A stretch of DNA of 64,000 nucleotides from Calliphora vicina (Eukaryota; Arthropoda; Insecta; Diptera; Calliphoridae). Location: assembly GCF_958450345.1 (NCBI RefSeq), contig NC_088780.1, positions 33,565,667 to 33,629,666 of the forward strand, read 5' to 3'. Made by a program: the position numbers and the translations under genes. The first letter of the stretch is position 1, and each line of letters begins with the position of its first letter. Of this stretch, positions 1 to 11,591 are shown in pieces. The notes beneath the pieces were generated by a model. That model ran no database searches and was not told the DNA's origin. It worked only from the letters and a program-made list of their open reading frames with translations.

Positions 1-478
1 TTGATTTTTGCTGCTTTTTGTACAAAAAGGTGACTTCACTCTTTTTTTATTAAAAAAAAAAACATTCTTTAAGAACATATAACAATTTTCTATTTTTCTA
101 TAAGGTATCTTTACGGAGAACATTTTGGTGTAAAAAACATGTCAAATTTTTTTGAAAATGTCGCCCCTACGTCCTTCGGAATTTGACCTATTTTTATCAA
201 AATTTCAACTTTGGGCCACATGTTCTAAAATCCCAATGCTGGCATCAGAAAATGGAAAGCAGCTTTGGAAATCTAGATGTGTTTGCTATTGATCGCCGAA
301 GTATTTTCCCAACCCCAAGGGACGTGTGGACCCTATAGGCAAAATTGTTAAAAATGCAATTTTTGGGATTTTCGCTTCAATTTCTAGGAATTGCGGGATT
401 CCCTTTGACCTTTTGACAAATTTTTTTAAACCTTGTTATTTAGAATGACAAACTTAAAAAACGTTGAAAATTTCATCC
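1..478 (-). repeat. Interspersed repeat family X, copy C (partial)
   Basis: This segment is the reverse complement of the interior of two other copies in the window (about 23880-24380 and 33720-33950). Shared stretches include the blocks around 'gggccacatgttctaaaatccca', 'ggaccctataggcaaaatt' and 'ttgaccttttgacaaa'. It begins inside the element at window position 1, so the rest lies to the left. Similarity stops near 478, where copies A and B continue with sequence that is absent here. No coding capacity is visible. The family has long terminal inverted repeats in copy A, so it is probably a non-autonomous DNA transposon. Confidence 0.75.
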
Positions 479-619
479 CAGAAATGGCATTTTTCACAAT
501 TTTGCTAATAGGGTACTTAGGTCACAGCCATTACCTGCAATCATATGTTCATATCACCGACCTTGATATCTATCTTCCATCCCTTTTAAAGCTTGATATC
601 TTGATGTATATGTTCTCAT

Positions 620-765
620 TGTTCATTGCTAAGCGAAACAATATTTTTAAGAACATTTTCTAATTCCTCATAATTTTCAGCCATCTGATTTCCTAAGAAA
701 TTTAACACTACGGCAACAAAATATTTCCAGAGTGCTTCGTCTAAATTAGGCGCGAATCCAGGGGG
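620..765 (-). pseudogene. Fragment of an unnamed repetitive arthropod protein family
   Basis: The minus strand encodes a short stretch with the pattern ALWKYFVAVVLNFLGNQ followed by AENYEEL. From memory, this resembles the part of a widespread, multi-copy, unnamed arthropod protein that reads roughly 'AAW..F..VV.NFLGN..A.NY.ELV..LL', just before its conserved 'HFLHSHLD..PEN.G..SDEQGERFHQD' block. A second relic of the same family, containing that later block, lies at 55030-55640. Only about 45 residues are recognisable here and the flanks are not. The function of the family is unknown to me; its copy number suggests it is transposon-borne. Confidence 0.5.
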
Positions 766-1177
766 GTGAAGAAAAGGAAATTTTGCACCGCAAATTTTAA
801 TATAAAAATGGAAAATTTTTAATTCATTTACAACCCTGACCTGCAACCGCGCCTTTTCTGAATCATTCACTGAATGTATGAAATTGTTGTCTTTTATTAA
901 ATGTCTTATTATTCTTTACTCAATCCTGGAAACTTATTTGAAAAGAAGGCAATATACAGAATCGTTTTATCAAATTCTTATTTCTAGCAACCAAAGGCGG
1001 GTTTATAAGATTTTGTTTCCTAGCCATCTGGTTTTCTCTCAAAGACCAGTGTTTCTAGTCGCAATGCACAGTGGTCCAAATGCTCAATCTAGCCGGAAAA
1101 GAGTCTTTTGAAAAGCCGTATTGCCATGAAACTTTGTACGTTTATATATTTCATCAATATAAACAATCTTAGAATAA
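766..1177. other. No recognisable feature
   Basis: AT-rich sequence between the protein relic and a DINE-1-like element. No long reading frame, inverted repeat or known repeat was recognised. Confidence 0.4.
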
Positions 1178-2551
1178 AACAAGTAAGAGAGCTATATTCG
1201 GCTGTGCCGAATCTTATATACCCTTCACCAAATTATACTTTAAAATAAATTTGTTTAAATATTTTTAGGTAAACAAAATTTAATTTGTTTTTCAAAATTG
1301 TTTTTTAATTTTTTTCAAAAAAAAGTTTTTTTTGCTAATTTTTTTTTTTTAAAAAAAAATTTATGACAAAAAAAATAGTTTGATGAAAAAAAAAATCGGG
1401 TTAAAAAATATTTTTCCCGATTTTGACCCATTGTAGGTCCAACTTACTATAGCCTTATCTACATCGTTGCAATGGACTTTGAAATATCTATCATTAGATA
1501 TCCATATTGTCTATATTAATGACTTAGTAATCCAGATAGAGATCAAAAATAGGTTAAAAATCGAGGTTGTCCCGGTTTTTTTTCTCATATCTTCGTTATT
1601 TATGGACCGATTTAGCTGATTTTAAATAGCAAACTTCTCGAAAGCATGTCTGACAGAATTATTGAAGATTTGAATCCCAAAGATATCTGGAATCTTCAGA
1701 AAATTGATTTCAACAGACAGACAGACAGACGGACATGGCTTAATCGACTCCGCTATCTATAAGTATCCAGAATATATATACTTTATAGGGTCGAAAATGA
1801 AAAATGTAGAAATTATAAACGGAATGACAAACTCATATATACGAACATGATAAAAATATAGAAGGTAGTTTCAATCAACATTTTTTTTTCAAATAAGGTT
1901 TTTTGAAGTTTCCTTATTTTGTGAGCATTATAAAAAGCGTTGCCACATTCCTAAAAATGATTTTTATTTTAGAGAAATTTTTTACAAAAAATGTGTAATT
2001 TATAATTTAGTATTTAAATAAAAATGTAGTACAACGTACTTAGTTGTGTTGGAAGTTAATGTATTAACTGCTTTTTTGTATTATTGCTTTTAAGGAAATG
2101 GTCGGAGCACACCATTGGCTCTTTTGGCAAATCTTCTTCGCAAGTTTTACATACATCCAGCCACTGTTGTCGTTTGTTAGGTAATGTAGGGACTTATTTG
2201 GTATTTTCGCAGTTGGGGAAAATGCAACTCATGTTTGTTAAATCTTAAAATAATGTTCACAAATTAGCTTTGAAATATTTGAAAATGAAAATCTTACCTT
2301 TGATCCCAATTTGATAGTAAATATTCTTTATATTTTTTTTAATATTTTTCAAATTAATGAAAATTATGTATTAATTTTTTCACAAACTTCAAAGAATATA
2401 TGGGAAAATTTTTAATTAATATGGTATTACTATTTTAACGAAAACGTCAAAATCCTTAAGCATGTCAGACGTACAATTTTAAAAAATAAAGAGAGAATGA
2501 AACTACCTTCTGTTTTTCTACTATGTATACGAAGGTGAAGGGTATAAAAAA
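1178..2551 (-). mobile_element. DINE-1/mini-me-like rolling-circle element, F1 copy a, split by an insertion
   Basis: The left end has 'aacaagtaagagagctatat', then a perfect hairpin (ATTCGGC at 1196-1202, GCCGAAT at 1206-1212), then the subterminal ACCCTTCACC. The core has the (CAGA)n/GTCY proto-microsatellite near 1722-1735, 'catggcttaatcgactccgc', and 'cagaatatatatactttata'. The right end, GAAGGTGAAGGGTAT, is at 2531-2551. This is the DINE-1/mini-me architecture: subterminal inverted repeats, TA and GTCY microsatellite seeds around a conserved core, and a hairpin near one end. The strand given is the one reading GTCY. The element is interrupted at 1845-2526 by an unrelated inverted-repeat element. 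It is non-autonomous with no coding sequence. Confidence 0.8.
1845..2526. mobile_element. Non-autonomous TIR element nested in F1 copy a
   Basis: The terminal inverted repeats are about 30 bp. The left end reads ACATGATAAAAATATAGAAG and continues GTAGTTTCA. The reverse complement of the right end reads ACATAGTAGAAAAACAGAAG and also continues GTAGTTTCA. The element is flanked by ATACGA on both sides (1839-1844 and 2527-2532), consistent with a target-site duplication of at least 6 bp, and it interrupts the DINE-like copy just before its terminal motif. About 680 bp long, no reading frame of note. The duplication length would suit a hAT- or P-like element, but the superfamily is not established. 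Confidence 0.7.
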
Positions 2552-4037
2552 AAAAAATTTTTTGGGCATGAATGTGTGTTTTTGTATGTACATTTTTTCT
2601 TTGTGGGTTTGTTTGAAGCCTATAGACGGCGAAACGGCAAGACCGATTTTCCTGAAATTTTCTCACCGTCTTTCTGTATGTGTGGAAGAAATTAAAGGCT
2701 ACCTCTCATTAAAAAATTTTAAGTGGGCGAAATACCACGCCAACCTTAAAAATAAAAATACAGCTCCTTGCTTATAATGGACATATTAAACTCTAAATGA
2801 AATAAAAATCGTTTAGGCAAAAACTGGCAGCTAATTTTTTAAACATTAAAAAGCTACATATATATAGATGACGACAACATAAAAACTAAAACTTAACTCC
2901 GATAAATTACCATTTGAAATTCTAATAGAAAATGGACATTGAACAAAAATTTCACATTTAAAACACACATGTACATAATGGCAATTTTTTTCTAAACAAA
3001 ACATATTTTATGAAAACTTTAAACAGTAACTTTTAGTCTTACTTTTGTTATATTAATTACACCAACAAATTTCTTTTTAATTGTTCTTATTATTTTTTGC
3101 CGACACATTCACTTGCACTGTTAAATGTCACTTGAGATATTAATTTTTTAGCAAAGAAACAATTACTTATATTTGAAGCAATATATCAATGCTAGCGTAG
3201 CTATTTAAAGAAAAAAAATATGACATTATTTAGTATGGTCGCTTGTCAACATATTACCATACAAAAATGTTGCTTTTGAAATATTTATAAAAATTACTTT
3301 ATTCCGGCTAAATTGAGATTTTGGACTACAGTGCAATGGTTATGTTAAGCTCTACTATCCCATAAACAGGTGAAACATTAAAAGTTTGTTGACCAAACAA
3401 GAAATTTACCATTTTTAAATCGCCGCATATAATTCGAGTACTTAAATTGTTTTAAAACAGATCTACGTTTTGATACTCCTCCTTTAATGAACAATAGGCA
3501 TACCTGCATGCTTATTAAGAATACGTAGTAAATCACATTGTATACTTGAGCTTTGAGCTGTCCATAGAAAAATCTCCATTCATCAACATTGTAGCTGGAC
3601 AGTCGCATTTAAAGAATTTATTTTCGCGACCGCCATAAAACGGGAATTTCATACCTTGAGATAAAAGAGTTCTTTACACACAATGATTGGAACCCACGGC
3701 ATATTCAGGGCCTTAATCTGAAAGTAACTGAAATACGTCTGTATCACTAAGTCCGTTATTAGTTTTCTAATCGTTTTGTCTATGTATTCACCACAAATGT
3801 AACAAAACATATTTCGGTCAGTATAACAACTTTTTCGCTATGAGGACATAACATTAAAATCAATTTATTTTTAGAAATGTACACGAATTTATTTAGTACA
3901 GCCAATATAGATAAAAATATAAAAAAATTGTTGATATTACCAATGCTCACCAAATATAAAACCTTTAACGATATTTCGCAACCAAAATTGTTTTCTTTAT
4001 TTGTTGACCTGTATAAGTGCAAAGTTTATATAATCAA
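2552..4037. other. No recognised gene
   Basis: AT-rich sequence between a DINE-like end and the hAT element. Short reading frames occur on both strands (for example 3378-3608 and 3780-4022), but none has recognisable motifs and most overlap antisense frames. No convincing repeat boundaries were seen. Confidence 0.4.
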
Positions 4038-4849
4038 CAGGGAAACCAAAATATGCAAATGCATGTTTTTTCTGGTGAGTCTAATGAGCACATGAATAAG
4101 ATATTTACACGTTTTAGAACTATTTAAGAATTTTGGCATCGATTTGTGAGTGCATATTTTTGCATATTTTACCCTTAAATGCATATTTTTGCATATATTT
4201 GTTTTAAGAGCATCTTTATGTCATATTTTTGCGTTTTTAGAACATATTTTACTGTTTAATAGCATATTTTGACTTTATCAAAAACAAATTTTGTCTTACT
4301 TATTTTTCGCTGTTGTGTTACAGGTTGTTATTCCTTTGTTTAAAATTCAAAATTGAAAAATAAATGGTTTTTAAGTTTTTTAATAAGCACATCATCATAA
4401 TATTAATAGGCAAGTCGATATCTTTAGACCCCTTTTACGCTCACATTATACATTCAATTTGGGCAAGAAATATACCATTTTAAAGGGATTTATTCACAGA
4501 AGTGCAGAATATATATTTTATTGATATCGGTTCAGTTTCATAGGAGTTATAAGTGTTTAAAGGTGTTACTAACACATATGCAAAACCGTGTACATGTGAA
4601 CCTTAAGCTAAAAAGTAAACAAAGCAATGCATGTTTGTCCAATTTGTTGTTGTAAATAAATAGGAGAAACAATTAAACAGTATTGATTTCGCTCTGTTTT
4701 AAGTGAGAGTTGTTATAGAAAACAAAGAAGAAGACTTTAGTAATTTAAATTCGCTTTAATAAATATATTTTGAAGGTGTTTTTTTTATTTGCTAAATATG
4801 TAATTGTAGATAAGTAAACAGTTATTTTATAATTGTGACGATTTTCAAC

Positions 4850-5726
4850 GGTTTATCACTGCATGTAGTTTAATGAAAAATGGGACGGGTCGGTCAAAAT
4901 GGTTAGTCGCCTCCCATACAAAGTAAATAGTTATTTCTAAATATTTTGTGAAATATAATCTAAATGGCTCCTTTATAAATTTTCATAGTTTCGCTGAAAT
5001 TGTTCGGGATTAGAATAGTGGGCGTGGCACACCCTATACAAAGTATATAATTAATTTCGAATATCTGTAGAACTATAATTGTAAAAGTGTTTAAACTTTT
5101 AGTGAATTAATTTCGTATTACTGTGCGGAGTTTAGCTGAATATAGACGGAATTAGATTAGAGGGCATAGCAACCAAAATGGGAGATGTCGGAAAAGGATG
5201 TGAGTCACCTCCCATACAAAGTAATAATTGCAAGGTTCTTCAAACTTTGTCCGCATAGCTCTCTTACCATTTTACACAGATTGACTGAAAATGGTCGTGA
5301 TTGCATTAGTGGTTATGGCGCAGAGTAAATAATTAATTTTGAATATCTGGAAAACTATAATTCTAAAAGAATTTAAACTCTATATCAATCAACTTATTAC
5401 CATTCTAAGGAAGTTAGCTAAAAACGAATTTATTCCTGATCCCTGTTCGAAGTTTAGCTAAGCATGATCGGCTTAGTAGGAATGACCCTTCCCTTATAAA
5501 GAAAAGTTAAAGTAAAGCTTGATATTTACATAAAAGGTTTAAAAAATAGGTGGGATCAGAGCAGTAGAGTGGTATCTCCCATACAAAATTAGTTAGTTAT
5601 TTTTGAATATCAAGTGAACTGTAATTGAGAGATTCTAAAATTTTGTATGTGTTATTTTCGTATTTCCATTCATATTTTTTTAATTTTACTAGGGTAGGGG
5701 TAGCGAAGTGCACCGGGTTATGCTAG
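4850..5726 (+). mobile_element. Helitron-like element with degenerate internal tandem repeats
   Basis: The right end reads 'gcaccgggttatg' then CTAG at 5723-5726 followed by T, the Helitron 3' signature (CTRR with insertion before T). Upstream lies a degenerate array recurring near 4914, 5034, 5215, 5323 and 5583. Its shared elements are 'tcccatacaaagta', 'aattaatttcgaatatctg', 'actataattctaaaag' and 'gaagtttagctgaaaatgg'. A related unit occurs at 31242-31380. The left boundary is not defined. The block lies wholly within the hAT element, so it inserted into it. Confidence 0.55.
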
Positions 5727-6099
5727 TTTTAATAATAGTACCATCTAAATATCAAATTTTAGTTCTAATTTAAACTTACCCGTTCTTTAATATTAAGAGA
5801 ATAGCACAATATATAAAATATAATATGAGAACCAAAGACAGCAATATTCACATTAAAATTATAACTTCCATTGTGAATATTATGTTCAATGTGTCAATGT
5901 AATTTGATAAATTTAATAAGGTGTAGTCACTAAAACAATAGCTGCTTGCTTTTATTTGTGAAATTTTTACTGTTTACTGCCAAAGTTAGTACGAAACAAA
6001 TATCCGCCGTTTTGTTTACTACTTTTTACCAACTGCCTGTTGTTGGGGAACTCGCTGGGGAACATGGCTTTCAGCTGTTAATTATTACGCCAACAATTT

Positions 6100-6609
6100 T
6101 GAGAAAATTAGTAAAGTTATCAATGCTTTAAATGCTGAGGAGTCTCAGTTTATTAACATTGCTAAAGATGCTTTAAATACACCTACAATAAAAAATGACT
6201 TAATTTTTATAACGTCAAATTTTGGATTTATTGAAACATTTATTAAATAACTCCAAACAGCTGGGCTTACAATGACCGAACAGTATAATTTAATGGAACA
6301 AAAATTTAAAAATATTGATAAAATACCAAATTGTAGTGTTAAAACTAATATTAAACAAATAATAAGAAAAAATTAAGGATTAAAAATTATAGAAAACATT
6401 TGTAAACTGTTTAAAGGACTTTCCTCAACACAGATTTCAAAAATAAGTGTTAAAGAAATATTATCTTTTAAATTTGCTCCTATAACATCAGTTGATGTCG
6501 AAAGAACATTTTCTATGTATAACAATGTTTTCAAATCCAATAGACAACGATTTTTATTTGAAAATTTATGTCAACATTTTGTAATTTATTGCAATAATAA
6601 CCTGAATTG
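6100..6609 (+). pseudogene. hAT transposase, C-terminal part (dimerisation region)
   Basis: The plus-strand translation includes EESQFINIAKDAL, NDLIFITSNFGFIETFIK, and near the end FAPITSVDVERTFSMYNNVF with SNRQRFLFENLCQHF. The 'YAPITSVDVERSFS' type motif and what follows it is the conserved hAT C-terminal dimerisation region, which contributes to transposase multimer assembly. The stop after the LN near 6609 is plausibly the original one. In-frame stops upstream (after FIETFIK and after the IIRKN stretch) show that the gene is dead. The BED finger and the rest of the catalytic domain were not recognised; the Helitron-like insertion and decay probably removed them. Confidence 0.8.
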
Positions 6610-6904
6610 AAGAAGTGACTTTATATTTATATAAAATATCATCAAAAAATACCTCTCGAGGCCTTTTCATAACTTAAGTATTTATTTTTTCTTATACTTG
6701 TTTTAGTTCTTATTATTTTTGTTTATTTTATGTTACTTTACCTTTTTAGAAATGAATTATGTTGATTTTTTAAATAAATGTATATTTTTTGGTTAAAAAT
6801 TATGTAAAAGTTTGTTTTTTTAAGACCATATTTTTAAATTTTAAGAGCATATTTTAAAGTTTTTACTTTTTTTAGAGCATATTTCCGGTTTCCCTGATAA
6901 TCAA

Positions 6905-9900
6905 CTTTGAATATTTTGACTAACGGTAGCTCCAGCTTTTTCTACTTTAAGGCAAAAAAATTTGGAATAAATAACGACTACTATTTCAGATTGCTTGTAA
7001 ACTGTGCTATATTATATGAAAATATTCTTTAGAAGTTATGCCAACAAAATGTCATTTTAATTGTTTTTTAATCTAATTCAAAAGCTAACATTTATTCGCA
7101 AAACCAGTAATTGGGCTCCTGTGTGGTATGAGTAATATTAAATTTCAATATTAAGTATACATCCCACAATCACACTAATTTTAATGTAGAAAAATATGTA
7201 GCATATTTTTGGGAGGAAATGCATATAGTTTCAAGGAATATGATTAACATTTGTTTTTTATAAAAAGTAAATTTTTTTAAAATGAATAAATAATGAATTG
7301 AAAAATATTGTATTAATTTAAAAGAAATATTGTTTTTTAAGAAAACTATATTACGAAATTAATTAAATCAAAAAAATACATAATTATAAATAATGGATAA
7401 TAATTAAATTTTAAAAAAACTCAAGATTTGTTTCTAATATTTTTAAGAATAAATGACAAGATCCTCTGTCAGTGACTACATATTGCTTTATTTAAATAGT
7501 GTTACCCTGACGGACATACAACTAGTCTAAAAATTGTTTCAATTATTAAAAATAGCGATGACAGTAACTTTGTTAAATTATGTTAATAGATAACAAATTC
7601 TGACACTGTATTTATACAACTTTACTTTAACCTCAGACATTGATATAAACATTCTTACACTCAGGTGAACTGTAAAATGAATACTTTTAATACAATGATT
7701 ATTTCGGCATTTTTAAATGTATTTAAAATTTATGAATGAATGCAGTACAAGCAACAAGTGTTTGTCAAAATAAAAAAAATCCACTGAAATGAAATAAAAA
7801 CGAAAGTGAAATTAACCAAAAAATAAATACAAAAATCAGCAATCGCTGATTAATATTCATTTTTAACACTTTTCCAAACAAAAAAAATACACCAGAAATA
7901 AAATAAACCCCAAAAGCAATAAATGAACAATTAAATGAAATTTTACGCACAACTTCCAAAAAATGCAAAAAAAAGTAAAAAAAAAAATATGAAAAAAGGA
8001 ACGAACATTGACATGAAAATGAGGATGATTGTAGCAGCCACAGTCCAGCTATGAATGCCAAAAAATATGCAACAGTGTTATTTTAATACACACGCAAATA
8101 TAAACGCACAAATATAAAGCCGCATAGCATGGCAACGTATAAGTAGTAGTAAAACGCGTGTGTATTAATAAACACCAACAATAAAAGTGAACTTAACTTT
8201 TTTGTTCGGCGAGTGTTTTTTTTTTTGTTTTTTTGGTGCTTGCTTTATTTTTGCGTTTTTTAACTGGGGACCACATTAAAAAATCCCCAAAAATATGCAA
8301 CGAGAGAGGTACATATGTACGTAGTTGAGTACGGCCGAATGAAGAATAGTGTATGAATGAACCTCAAAATTTTTGTTGGAATGGGAGAGAGTTTAATATG
8401 GATAGCACAGTAATAATAAACATGTAGTAAAATTTGAGTTTTTTTTTTTCTTTTTCTTTTTTGGTGTACAGCATGAAGCACAATGAAAACAGTGAAATTT
8501 AAACAGACGGAAGGACATATACATACATATACTGATAGATAGACAAACAAATACGACAATGACCCCATTCCAATGGAAAATCTGCTACTAACATTGCTTT
8601 TTTAAACGGTTGAGGTGAACTTGTGGCATACTATGAAAATGTTTTTAATTATTTTTTTAAGTTTTTAGATTTTAATAAACAAATCATAGATATATTTGGG
8701 AGCATAATCTGCCTGAAGTTTCAATTGAGATTCATAAGAGTCATCAATGCAAATAATTCCTTAGAATAGAGAATACATGGAGTTATTTAAAAAATTACAA
8801 ATAAATCTTACCAATAATCAAATTTTAGACTCAAAGTCATTATTATTTGAAAGAGTTTCAAGAATAAAATATGTGGAAACTTTCTTCGAAAAACTTTCAA
8901 ACGTTACAAACAATGTGATATTGTTAAACGTCAAACCAAGAGCCAACGGTACAGGGTACAACAAGTGCCAAAGTAGCAGATGAGAAGAATGAGTACGCAG
9001 CAGTAGGAAAGAGTGTTAAGCGAATAAGTGTAGACAAGTTTTTAAAAGCCGATATTACGACAGGAGGCCCAAGTGACGATAAACATTAATATAACAACAA
9101 TAATAAGCCATTTATGCAACATATACTATTGTACATTGCAACATTCACACATATGTATATATGCATACTCACATACATACATACAATATTTTTAAAACAA
9201 CGGAACAGTATATTAACACCCCATGCTAGAGCGAGCCCATTCAGTTGAAATGCAAAAAGAAAAAAAATCAGAAAAAAAAATATTGTTCATAGTATTTTAA
9301 CTCATTTGTTTTAATATGTAGCATACTTTTGTGGCTATGAGTGTTCATTTGTTTAAACGAGTGTGTCTGTATGAAGAAGAAAATTAATAAAAAAAAAAAC
9401 CGTTGCCGGCATAATGGGTGCCAATGTCATTTTTCAAGGTCAACTCGTAATTGCCGATAATGAAAATTATTTATTTACTTCACTTTTTTGTTGTTGTTGT
9501 ATTTTTTCACAAATTTTCTCTCACTTCATTTCATGCTCACATTAACGTTTTTTTATTTGTGTGTGAAAGTTTTTTTTTATTTCATTTACGATCTGACCCC
9601 ATTTGATTTTTTCAGCATTTTGGTTAATTTTTGTTATAGACCAAAATATGAAGAACAAAAAAAAATTACTACTATTGCAATGACAAAACATTATTAAATG
9701 CTGCTATATGTTTTTTCCGTTTTTTATTAATTTTTTTTATTAAATGTCCATGTGATTCAATAAAAAATTACGATTTTTGTTAAATAATTATAGTAAATAT
9801 ATGTATGAACACAAATAAAATGTATGTATATTAATTGTAGACATACATATGTATTTATATTAATGTGTTACTACCAATTGACCAAAAAAACAAAAAACAA

Positions 9901-10059
9901 TAGTGACGAAATGCACAGTAGTTTGTAATGTAGATAGTTGTTTATAAAATAATAACAGAATTTTTATCAAAAATTTTAAAACATTTGTCGAATACAAACC
10001 TGTCAAAATTAATGTCATGCATGCATTGAAAAACCATAACCATTTTCAAATTCTTTCAA
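6905..10059. other. Long stretch without a recognised gene
   Basis: AT-rich with many homopolymer runs. It has simple-sequence patches such as 'catacatacatacat' near 9170-9184. Reading frames of up to about 100 residues at 7765-8061 and 8260-8568 (minus strand) are low complexity, rich in F, L, S and Y, and show no domain. This looks like unique intergenic or intronic fly sequence. Confidence 0.4.
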
Positions 10060-10165
10060 ACAATATATATATTTGTGACCATGTGATTGTGGTAAACATA
10101 ATATGTTTAATTTATCATTCACATGATTGTAGCAATCGTAAAATTATTGAATTAATTAAGTATAT
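10060..10165 (+). repeat. Short interspersed repeat Z, copy 1
   Basis: Contains 'tcacatgattgtagcaatcg' preceded by 'atgtgattgtggtaaacata'. The same block is found at 29160-29290 (plus strand) and, inverted, near 14290-14390. No coding or terminal features are defined; it is probably a small MITE-like repeat. Confidence 0.5.
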
Positions 10166-10197
10166 GTTTCTCGCAACTATTTTTATGATGTGAATTA

Positions 10198-10472
10198 CTA
10201 TATGACCGCCCCGGGTTCGCCCACTAACTATTTACTAATGTTAGTTCTTCAAGTTTCTAAAAAAATGCCTCTTATTAAGAAAAGTGAGAAATGAAAAGAA
10301 GGCAATATATTAAAAATTAAAATTTCACAATTTTTTAATTTTTTTTTTCTTTACAAACCATCTACTGAAAATTTCGAATCGAAATCGAAAAAAAATCAGC
10401 CAAATTGATCCAACATTTCTTACGTGATGCCATTGCATACATGGACCATTTCATTTTTATATACATATATTA
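10198..10472 (-). mobile_element. Short non-autonomous Helitron, H family, copy 3
   Basis: Reverse complement of the H family copies at 33392-33709 and 20091-20397. Shared landmarks are 'aaatgaaatggtccatgtat', 'ggcatcac', 'gatggtttgtaaagaaaaaa', 'ctaacattagtaaat' and the terminal 'cccggggcggtca'. The usual 3' CTAG is here ATAG (minus strand, end at 10198), so the terminus has mutated. There is no coding sequence. Confidence 0.7.
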
Positions 10473-10501
10473 AATTTTTTGAAATGTTGAAACGGTACCC
10501 C

Positions 10502-11591
10502 CTGAAAAACTTTCGTAATGACCTAAAATACCACCAACAACATTTTTAGCTTGTTCTAAGAAGGGCAACCCGTGCCGACTTTCGATTTAGTTTTGAGGTT
10601 CATTTACAAGGAGAAAACTGCATTTTTTCAGATGTTTTTAAAAATTTTCCTATTAAGTAATTACTTTTGCAATTTAATTTAAAAGAATGGAAATGTGTAC
10701 GTAATTGTCGTTCTAATGAGATATAAAGGACAAAAATTGGTTAAAAAATGTTAAAGTTATTAAAAAATCGCCAGGCCATTAACTCGTTTCAGGCCACTAG
10801 AAAAAGAAATGTAGGAACAAAATTAACATATTTTGAGAAATATTAAAACAAAAGTTTATTCTTACTTAAAATATATCCATATTACTTGTATATGTGTTTT
10901 TATCTTCATAGGATACCGTTAACCTATTCTTAGGTATGAACAAAAAAATAAAATTTTTTTAACAGCAGTTTCAAAACTCCAATTTCAAATTTTTAAAAAT
11001 TTTGTTAAACAAATTTCAGAATTTTTTTATCATCACATGGGGATTTATTGACAACATAATAGGGAATAAAAATAAAAAAAATATGTCAATACCTCCTATA
11101 GTTTTTCAGTACCTGTGATAAAAATTTTGTGATTTTCGAGAAAAACTAATTTTTTGGCCATATTTTGACGAATGAGTCCAATTTCCTTACTGTTATTAAT
11201 TTTAAGTAAAATCTGTTCAAAAAATTATAGTCCAGGTAATTCTAAATATAATCTGAAAGTTTTCCTAAAATCGGAAAACGTTAACCCTTAAATCGTGAAG
11301 GTCAAATTTTTCAATATTAGGAATTTCTAATGGAAAGATAGCGAAATATTATATATTTTTTGGCCGATTTTGATGAAACTTAAGAAAAATATAATATGAA
11401 GTCTAGTATTTACAATAACAGTACAAAAATGGAAATTTACCCTTAAGAGCACTTGGGGTCAAAATTACTGTGTTTTTAGTTAATTTCCATTTTTGTACTG
11501 TTATTGTAAATACTAGACTTCATATTATATTTTTCTTAAGCCAAAAATTTTGTTGGTGGTATTTTAGGTCATTAGGAAAGTTTTCAGGTAC
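10502..11591 (+). mobile_element. TIR element, family Y copy 1, with a perfect 59-bp internal palindrome
   Basis: Its ends are inverted repeats of about 50 bp: 'cctgaaaaactttcgtaatg' with 'acctaaaataccaccaacaa' at left, and the matching complement ending 'gaaagttttcagg' at 11591. Inside, a perfect palindrome has arms at 11379-11437 and 11482-11540 with a 44-nt spacer. The segment 10610-11470 is repeated directly at 12270-13060 and again, inverted and diverged, at about 18060-18575. No reading frame of significance. It is probably a non-autonomous DNA element with complex inverted repeats; the superfamily is not known. Confidence 0.6.

Larger units (their letters stand above)
4038..6896 (+). 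mobile_element. hAT-superfamily DNA transposon, degenerate
   Basis: The ends are CAGGGAAACC at 4038 and GGTTTCCCTG at 6887-6896, in inverted orientation. They are flanked by identical 8-bp direct repeats ATAATCAA at 4030-4037 and 6897-6904. Eight-base target duplications and CAGGG-type ends are hallmarks of hAT. Both subterminal regions carry clusters of 'gcatattttt'-like motifs (left about 4045-4275, right about 6820-6885), which in hAT elements are typical transposase-binding repeats. A transposase C-terminus on the plus strand (6100-6609) fits the same family. The transposase has stops and its 5' coding part is missing or unrecognisable. A Helitron-like block with tandem repeats occupies about 4850-5726. 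Confidence 0.88.

Noticed and set aside
1196..1212. Short GC-containing hairpins in F1 and F2 copies as transcription terminators
   Set aside because: They recur at the ends of mobile elements in a eukaryotic setting and are better explained as rolling-circle element termini.
7765..8568. Minus-strand frames of about 100 codons that could be membrane proteins
   Set aside because: The hydrophobicity comes from A/T homopolymer runs (poly F, L, S, Y). There is no domain or partner exon.
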